Below, in pieces: positions 1 through 6,000 of a stretch of 6,710 nt of DNA; positions within the stretch are counted from its first letter, which is position 1; each line of letters opens with the position of its first letter. The notes beneath the pieces were generated by a model. It searched no databases. It worked only from the letters and a program-made list of their open reading frames with translations, and was not told the DNA's origin. This DNA comes from Mycobacteriaceae bacterium (GTDB taxonomy: Bacteria > Actinomycetota > Actinomycetes > Mycobacteriales > Mycobacteriaceae). The DNA lies in contig JABFVX010000325.1 in NCBI GenBank assembly GCA_013362555.1, forward strand, positions 1-6,710, given 5' to 3'. The position numbers and the translations under genes are program-made.

Positions 1-56
1 GCATCCGGAGGTACCGGTTGGTGAGGAACGACGTTATGAGCGCCGCAAGCGAATTC

Positions 57-73
57 TGTGCCAAATTGGCACA
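57..73. promoter_or_regulatory. Palindromic operator-like site, copy 1
   Basis: The sequence TGTGCCAA-A-TTGGCACA is a perfect inverted repeat: two 8-base arms around a single central A. It recurs without change at 82-98. A 17-bp perfect palindrome with an identical neighbour in the leader of a helix-turn-helix gene is the usual form of a dimer-binding operator. The likely ligand is the XRE regulator encoded just downstream, but that is inference. I do not recognise the motif as the site of a named regulator. Confidence 0.75.
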
Positions 74-81
74 CGATGTGA

Positions 82-98
82 TGTGCCAAATTGGCACA
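82..98. promoter_or_regulatory. Palindromic operator-like site, copy 2
   Basis: This is an exact second copy of the 17-bp palindrome at 57-73, separated from it by 8 bases (74-81), so the centres are 25 bp apart. That is close to 2.4 helical turns, which puts the two sites on nearly opposite DNA faces. It ends 63 bases before the regulator's start codon, where a bound dimer could block or touch polymerase at the regulator's promoter. Autoregulation is inferred from position only. Confidence 0.75.
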
Positions 99-119
99 AA
101 ACCGCGACGCATCTGGGCT

Positions 120-125
120 TACGCT
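120..125 (+). promoter_or_regulatory. Possible -10 element of the regulator gene
   Basis: TACGCT fits the loose actinobacterial -10 pattern TAnnnT. It would put the transcription start near 132, giving a leader of about 30 bases with the ribosome binding site inside it. No convincing -35 hexamer lies 17 bases upstream. The TTGGCA inside the second palindrome (91-96) is 23 bases away, which is too far for a normal spacer. TAnnnT is a low-information pattern, so this is a weak call. Confidence 0.22.
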
Positions 126-149
126 CGACATGTACTGCGCTGACGGATC

Positions 150-154
150 GGGAG
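150..154 (+). promoter_or_regulatory. Ribosome binding site of the regulator
   Basis: GGGAG lies 7 bases before the ATG at 162. This is near-ideal Shine-Dalgarno spacing and decides the start of the regulator gene. Confidence 0.75.
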
Positions 155-161
155 AAACGCC

Positions 162-1388
162 ATGGTCGACAACGACGACGCCGAGGACGGCCAGATCGAC
201 ACCGGCCGATACATCGGTCAACAGGTACGCAAGTACCGCCGGATTCGCGGGCTCACGCAACAGGTGCTCGCGGACCGCGTCGATGAGCAGCGCACGCTGA
301 TCACGCGCTGCGAAACCGGCGAGCGCCCCATCGACAGCCGTGCGGTGCTGTACAAGCTCGCAGAAGCGCTGAGCGTCTCGATTGGGGACCTCACTGGACA
401 CCAGGAGGACAAGGTCAGTCCTGCGGCGGTGGCGTTCCACGCCGCAGTCCCTCGGATCGAAGGCGCCCTGATGTCTGCCGGTTTGGTCGACGGTGCGGAT
501 GAGCCGCGCCCGATTCAGGAATTGACCACGGAGGCCGACCAGTCGTTGACGACCTTCATGGCGTGCGACTACAGCAAGCTGGGCCGAGTTCTGCCCGAAC
601 TGCTGACCGACCTATACCGGCTGACATCCGGACCAGAGGCGGAGAGAGCCTGGCGAGCGTTGACGGCTGCGACGTTCTCCACGGCGATGAGCACGAAGAA
701 GCTGGGCTACACCTCGCTCGCTTGGATCGCGGCGCGAGCGTGCGCCGAGGCGGCGGCGACCTGTGGAGAGCCTGCTGGCGTCGCCGCGGCCGAGTACATG
801 CTCGCGCAGACATTGCTAGCAATGCCCGGTGTGGCCAGTGCCTCGTTGGCGCACTCGGGCGGGTCCGCCGAGCGATTGCAGCGCGACCTCTCGGAGACCA
901 CCGAGGGCCTGGAGATGTACGGGATGCTTCATCTGCACGCCGCACTCACTACTGCGGCGACCGGCGGCGATCCGACTGATCACCTGAACGAGGCGGCCGA
1001 GACCGCAACACGTACCGGCGACACCCCAGGCCAAGCATTCGCGCTCGCGTTCGGCGGACAGAACGTTGATATTTGGCGTATGTCGGTGGCACTGGAACAG
1101 CGCGACGGCGGTCGCGCTATCGAGGTGTCCCGCACTATCGACCCGGCCTCGATCCCCTCAGCGGATCGGCGGGCACGATACTTCGTAGAGCTGGGTCGAG
1201 CCCACGCATTGGAGAAGGACTACACACATTGCTTGCACGCGCTGCTTCGCGCTGAACACGTTGCGCCGCAGGAGGTCCGCTCCATGAACGTCGTGCGCGA
1301 ACTGGTCGGCGCGATGGTCCGCAGGGCTCGCCGTGATGTCCTCAGCGGCGACCTCGGCAAGCTCGCGGAGCGCGTCTCGGCGTTGTAG
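162..1388 (+). CDS. XRE-family regulator with TPR-like C-terminal domain
   Basis: This is a 408-aa, probably cytoplasmic, DNA-binding regulator. Residues about 18-78 form a Cro/C1-type helix-turn-helix: IGQQVRKYRRIRGLTQQVLA gives the first helices, followed by a recognition-helix segment ending in CETGERP and then KLAEALSVSIGDLTG. Residues about 90-400 are helical and alanine/leucine-rich. They end in a TPR-like stretch (YFVELGRAHALEKDY, then LLRAEHVAPQEVR and ELVGAMVRRARRD) typical of the roughly 400-aa XRE proteins that are abundant in actinomycetes. In related families such C-terminal domains dimerise or bind a peptide or small ligand; the ligand here is unknown. The ATG start is supported by GGGAG 7 bases upstream. 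Two identical palindromes sit 64-105 bases before the start codon and are its most likely binding sites. It runs towards nnr, with 34 bases between the two stop codons. Family assignment is firm; targets and signal are inference. Confidence 0.88.
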   Translation: MVDNDDAEDGQIDTGRYIGQQVRKYRRIRGLTQQVLADRVDEQRTLITRCETGERPIDSRAVLYKLAEALSVSIGDLTGHQEDKVSPAAVAFHAAVPRIEGALMSAGLVDGADEPRPIQELTTEADQSLTTFMACDYSKLGRVLPELLTDLYRLTSGPEAERAWRALTAATFSTAMSTKKLGYTSLAWIAARACAEAAATCGEPAGVAAAEYMLAQTLLAMPGVASASLAHSGGSAERLQRDLSETTEGLEMYGMLHLHAALTTAATGGDPTDHLNEAAETATRTGDTPGQAFALAFGGQNVDIWRMSVALEQRDGGRAIEVSRTIDPASIPSADRRARYFVELGRAHALEKDYTHCLHALLRAEHVAPQEVRSMNVVRELVGAMVRRARRDVLSGDLGKLAERVSAL

Positions 1389-1422
1389 CCCTCCACTCCA
1401 TGGTGGGCCGAACCTCCTCTGA

Positions 1423-2922
1423 TTAAGCCTCGAGTAGCTCGGCAATCACTGGCGCGATTGCGCCGATCACCCGGCCGGACCGGATCGGCCCGCCATTCGA
1501 CGCTAGCGCCGCCGCGCGACCATGGACGAAAGCAGCCATTTGCCCGGCGTTGTAGGCATCGACGCCTGCCGCCATCAATGCACCAGCAATTCCCGCCAAC
1601 ACATCGCCGGCACCTGCCGTTGCAAGCCAAGCTGGAGCTTCGCTCACACTTCCTACCGGCCCGGTCGGCGGCACGACCAGCGTCGTCGGTCCTTTCACCA
1701 GCACTGTCACTTCCAGCTCGCCGGCCAGCCAGCGCCCGTGATAAGCAGGGCGCGCCTCAACCTCCTCGCGCGATACTTCGTGCCCGATCTGGTTGAACAT
1801 TCGCGCTAACTCACCGGCATGTGGGGTCAGCAACACCTGTTCTGCGGTAGTCGCCGCACGCTTGCCAGACGAGCGGTGCCGCACGCACGCTGCCAGTGCA
1901 CCGGCATCCACGACGCACGGCAACCCCGATTCGAGCGCTTCGTCGACCGCACGATCTTGGTTTGGGTCCGATTCCACCCCAGAGCCGAGCAGCCATGCCT
2001 GGACACGTCCCTTGCCGTGCATCGTCTCGGGGAATGCCGTCAGCACCTGGTCGCTCGCTCGTCGCGGACCGACGTACCACAGCGCGCCCAGGCCAGTCTC
2101 GAACGCGCCGCCCACGGCCAGGACCGCCGCGCCGGGATACTTGTCGGAGCCGGCGATCACACCCAGCACACCGCGCGAGTACTTGTGCGCTGTATGCGCC
2201 GGTAGGGGCCAACGCGCAGCGACGCCAGCGGGAGTGAGTCTCTCGACCGCGGGTTCGCCACGAAGCTCTCCGGTGATGCCAACATCGACATACACGACGC
2301 GGCCGGTGGCGTACGCCGCTGGCGGCAGCATCAAGCAGGGCTTCATCGCGCCGAACGTCACCGTAACGTCCGCGACGACATGCTGACCATCGGTTTCACC
2401 CGTATCGGGGTCGACGCCGCTCGGCAGATCGACGGCGACGACCGGGGTGCCGGAGGGGACAGCGTTGACCAGCTGATCCGCCGGAGCGCGCAAACCGGTC
2501 TTTCCGCTAATACCGACGATGCCGTCCACCACTAGTTCGGCGTCCGCGAGCGCGTTCAGAATCGATTCGACGGCGTCAGTGTTGGTGGCGTCGATGACGC
2601 ATCCGCCTCGGCTGCGGAGCGTGGTCAAGCCTCGCTGATGGGTCGTCTTGTTGATAAGCACCGCAGTGACTTTCGCGCCGCGCTGTCGGAGCCGGGCACC
2701 GGCCAACAGCGCGTCGCCCGCGTTGTTGCCCGATCCTACGAGCAAGACGACCCGCCTGCCGTTCACACCGCCGGTTTCCCGCAGTACCTCCACGCACACG
2801 ACAGCCAATCGAGCCGCAGCACGGTCCATGAGGGCGCTACCGCCCAACCTCGCCAGCACAGGCCCCTCGGCCGCTCGGATATCGTCGCTGCGGTATGCCG
2901 ATTCGACCTTCAACACGCTCAT
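1423..2922 (-). CDS. nnr: Bifunctional NAD(P)H-hydrate epimerase / ADP-dependent dehydratase
   Basis: This 499-aa enzyme repairs damaged NADH and NADPH (NADHX and NADPHX). The N-terminal YjeF_N half epimerises the R and S hydrates. The C-terminal YjeF_C, ribokinase-like half dehydrates S-NAD(P)HX using ADP. In the epimerase half, GSGNNAGDAL (residues 63-72) is the nucleotide-binding loop, VVDGIVG (131-137) and VAVDLPSGVD (162-171) carry the conserved Asp residues, and VTFGAMKP (187-194) follows. In the dehydratase half I see HKYSRG (246-251), AGSDKYPGAA (257-266), LTPHAGEL (365-372), LVKGPTT (408-414) and ATAGAGDVLAG (434-444) with the catalytic Asp440. The length matches fused bacterial Nnr proteins, and nothing looks truncated. 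The nucleotide loop has Ala where GNNGGDG is usual (GNNAGDA). The ATG has a modest GGAAA 10 bases upstream. It lies about 100 bp downstream of traA on the same strand. Actinobacterial chromosomes normally carry nnr, so this may be an extra copy. Confidence 0.92.
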   Translation of the reverse strand: MSVLKVESAYRSDDIRAAEGPVLARLGGSALMDRAAARLAVVCVEVLRETGGVNGRRVVLLVGSGNNAGDALLAGARLRQRGAKVTAVLINKTTHQRGLTTLRSRGGCVIDATNTDAVESILNALADAELVVDGIVGISGKTGLRAPADQLVNAVPSGTPVVAVDLPSGVDPDTGETDGQHVVADVTVTFGAMKPCLMLPPAAYATGRVVYVDVGITGELRGEPAVERLTPAGVAARWPLPAHTAHKYSRGVLGVIAGSDKYPGAAVLAVGGAFETGLGALWYVGPRRASDQVLTAFPETMHGKGRVQAWLLGSGVESDPNQDRAVDEALESGLPCVVDAGALAACVRHRSSGKRAATTAEQVLLTPHAGELARMFNQIGHEVSREEVEARPAYHGRWLAGELEVTVLVKGPTTLVVPPTGPVGSVSEAPAWLATAGAGDVLAGIAGALMAAGVDAYNAGQMAAFVHGRAAALASNGGPIRSGRVIGAIAPVIAELLEA

Positions 2923-2927
2923 GCCAG

Positions 2928-2945
2928 ATAGGTTTCCACACCTAT
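2928..2945 (-). repeat. Inverted repeat beside the nnr start codon
   Basis: On the minus strand, ATAGGT and ACCTAT are perfect 6-base arms around the 6-base spacer GTGGAA. The repeat ends 5 bases before the nnr ATG. As RNA it would be a small hairpin with the only purine-rich Shine-Dalgarno-like bases (GGAA) in its loop. As DNA it would be an 18-bp operator-like site. With 6-base arms, chance is a real alternative. Confidence 0.35.
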
Positions 2946-2984
2946 GCCTTGTACGGCGTGCCGCGCGGGACGGTACCTAGTGCT

Positions 2985-3000
2985 GCGCACCGAAGCGCGC
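2985..3000 (-). terminator. UUCG tetraloop hairpin after traA, possible terminator
   Basis: Read on the minus strand, GCGCGC-TTCG-GTGCGC folds into a 6-bp stem with one G-U pair, closed by the very stable C(UUCG)G tetraloop. It starts 22 bases after the traA stop codon. On the plus strand the G-U pair becomes an A-C mismatch, so the structure favours minus-strand RNA, as expected for an element serving traA. No U-tract follows, which is common in high-GC actinobacteria but leaves termination unproven. It could instead act in RNA processing or 3'-end protection. Confidence 0.4.
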
Positions 3001-3022
3001 TCACGATGGGTCGGACTCCGGC

Positions 3023-6000
3023 TTACAGGTCAAGATCTGGGCCGCGGTAAGGCTGAAGCGGTTCCACGGGGGTGATGTTTTCGCGTCGGGAAGGTCCGGC
3101 GTCCTGTTGGCCTCGCAGTGCGCATTCGTGTGCCCGCTGAACAGTGGTCAGGCCCGCTCGCCTTTGCCGTTCCGAGCAGACGGCGGCCAGTTGTTTCTGG
3201 AACCGACTGGCGTCCGCGCTTGAGCCGAACGCCATGGCGATGTGCCGGTTCACGTGCCCGTCCTCGGTTGCCGGAACAGGGTGGCCGATGACAGCGAGTC
3301 GTTGCCGAAGGCCCATGATCATCTCGTCCAACTCCCTATCGGTCAGACCATAGATCGGATCGGAGCTTCGATCAGCGACGGGGATGGCCGGCGGCGACGA
3401 CTGCTCGGCGCGCAACAGCGTGGTGACGCGGAATAGTTCCAGCTTGGTGTCCTGTAGCTGTCGCCTGCCTTCTGCAAGTTGGTCGTGTAGGCGGAATGCG
3501 GCGTTGAGGTGCGTGAGCTGCACGTCGGTTTCGTCCACGAGTTTGTCGGGGCCGCCTGCACATTCGACCAGGGCAGCCCGCGTGGTTTCGACGTCGGCCC
3601 TGGCTTGCTCCGCCAGGGTTGTCGAGCTGGATGCGGCGAGTTGAGCCAGGTGCAGCTCGATCCGTACACCGACGTTGTCGGGGCCGGTGCGAAGTCCGGC
3701 GAGCGCCTCCGCGTAGTGGGCTCGTGCGGCCGGGTCAGCACCGGTCAGCAGGTGCTCGAGTTCGTGGACATCGGGGTCGTGTCCTGCTATTCGGTCGAGT
3801 TCCGCCGCGAGTTTCTCGCTCCGGGCGCGGTCTATCCGGGCCTGCACTTCAGCGTCGATATGGCGCTCCAAGGCATCGAGCCACGCGATTCGGTAGGGCC
3901 GTTGCGAGGTGGCGTGGGCGCGCAGTTCCAGCACTTGCGGGTCGGTGATGCCGATGTGGTCGAGAGGATCGTCCTGCTCGATCAGGGATCGGATTTCATC
4001 CATCCGGCGCTGCTGTTCGGCGGCGTCTTGGCGGAGCTGGTCGGCTTGTTCGGTCAGCGGAAGGGCGGGGTAACGACGCGGGCTGGACTGGGCGGCACGC
4101 AGTGCTTCCGCAGCCCAGTCGTAGTCGTCCTCGACTGGCCGCCTGCGGGTATCGGTGTCCGGATCGTCGGCGAGTAGGGCTGCGATGTAGTCCTCGTCGG
4201 GCTCGGCTGCGCCAAAGGTGGCGGCGGGCTCCGGCACGTCGAAAACGTCTTCTGGTGCCGTGTCGGCTTCTGGATCGGCGACGCCGGCACGGGCCGCAGC
4301 CTCTTCGTCGGCACCAGGCTCGGGCGGTTCGGGCGGAAGGTCCGTGGACGCAGTGGCCGTGTGACGGATGATGCCGTCGATCCACCAGGCCAGCGTGGTG
4401 GCCATCTCGTGTGGCTGGACGTCGTTACCACCATCCTCATGATTGGCGGTGATCAGCTCGTAGGCCGATTCCAGCAGCGTCCGGGGTCCCCATTCCGCAG
4501 GGTCGGCAGATTCGATCGCGGCGACGAGCCCCGGCCACGAAGGGGCGGTGAGCACTTGAACCGCGAGGTCCGCGCCGAGGACTTGGGACAGCACAGGGGT
4601 CCACGACGGCCGCAGCCGGTGTCCGGCTGTCGAGAGTGCGCCTGATTCCAGCTCTGCGACGATCCGCCAGTACAGCGCGGCGGCGGGGAGTTCGTCGGGC
4701 AGGTGCCTGATGTCGGCGGCGCGGTGCAGGAGGTTGTGGGTGTCGAATCCGGCGCGGTGGGCGAGGTCGAGTTGTTCGGCCAGCACGGGCCAGTGCGGGT
4801 CGTCGAGAATGTGGGCATCGACTCGGCGGGCGTGAGTGGCCCAGCGGTTGGTGGCGTGGTTCGGGTGGTTGCCAAGGGCCTCGGTGATCCGGCGGTGCAG
4901 CTGGTCTTGGTGCCGTTTCTCGGCCAGCGGGTATCGCCGGGGTGAGCCAGCCGGCCGACGGTCGGCGACGCCGATGTGCAACGCGGCACGCCATACCGCG
5001 AGGTCACCGACCAGTGCCGAGTCGATGCCTGCGAAAGGTCGCGCCCAGGTCGGTGCCGTGGTCTCGGTCCATCGTTGAGCCTGTTGCTCGACGCGGCCGA
5101 CGAGCTTGGTCACGAGCATCGTGCGGGCTGCCAGGTATGAGCCATATTCGGGGTGTCGGGCTAGGGCCGTAGGCACCGCCCTCAGCCAGGGCAGCGGGCC
5201 GGTTCCGGCGGAATGGTTGCCGGAGCGGTCGAGCCGCCAGTCCAGTACGGCCGCCGCATCGTCGGCGGTGTTGAGTTCTCGTTCGGCAACGGCTGCGCCC
5301 AGCGCTGCGACAGGGTCGTAGCCTACGACGGCAATGGTGGCGAGATGTCCGCGCAGCATGGGCCAAGCGGGCTGGTCGGTGATTCCGGGATGCAGCTGGT
5401 CGGCTGCGTCGTCGATGCCGGCCATGGTGTCCGGACCGACGAGATGTTCGGCGACGGCGCCGATAGCGTCGGCGTAGGCGTCGACCGCGCGGCCCAGACG
5501 CACCGCCGGATCGAGCGCTTCGCGCTGCAACGTGGTCGCCGAGCGTTGGAACCCGTCGCGGCCGATGATGTCGGTCAATGTGTCGACGGCGGTGGGCGGG
5601 TGCAGCGCCTCATAGGTCCACGGACTTTGTTCGCTGCCATCGCCTGCGGTCGGCACGTAGGCGTGGTTGCCGCGTCGACCGCGGGTCATCATCACGTACA
5701 GCAACGCGCGGTCCTCGTGCCCGGCGAGCACGCCGTGACAGGTGTCGACGGTGATGCCTTGGGCGGTGCTGATCGTGGATGCGTAGCCCAGATCGACGTC
5801 GGCGGCGACATAGGTAGGCGGCAGTGTGATGCGGCGACGTGAACGTAGGTGCGTCGCGGTGATGCTGCCGTCCGGGTGGATTGCCGTAACCCGCCAGCGG
5901 TATCCGTTTCGCACGGAATCGGTGGTGGAGATGCGCAGCCGGGGCTCATTTCGCCGGGTGATGATCACATCACCGACGCTGGCATGCAGCCCGTCGGCCA

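Noticed and set aside
66..98. TTGGCACA resembles the -24 element of sigma-54 promoters.
   Set aside because: There is no matching -12 GC at the right spacing, actinobacteria generally lack sigma-54, and the palindrome explains the sequence better.
57..98. The twin repeats as plasmid origin iterons or a CRISPR fragment.
   Set aside because: There are only two copies, each a perfect palindrome, with an 8-bp spacer and no replication gene in view. The position before a regulator gene suits an operator.
1392..1407. Possible terminator stem CCAC...GTGG between the convergent genes.
   Set aside because: It has only four pairs plus a wobble and no U-tract, so it is too weak to call.
1343..1418. 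On the minus strand after the nnr stop, AGGAGG (1418-1413) lies 11 bases before an ATG (1401-1399).
   Set aside because: The frame ends after only 19 codons, is Arg-rich and lies antisense inside the regulator gene. It looks like chance.
1793..2386. Plus-strand open frame of 197 codons opposite nnr.
   Set aside because: The product is low-complexity, rich in Ser, Thr, Pro and Arg, and antisense to the conserved Nnr enzyme motifs.
3509..4177. Plus-strand open frame of 222 codons opposite traA, and a similar one at 5213-5842.
   Set aside because: They are antisense to a well-supported coding region with clear motifs. Such frames are expected in high-GC DNA, and their products show no recognisable domain.
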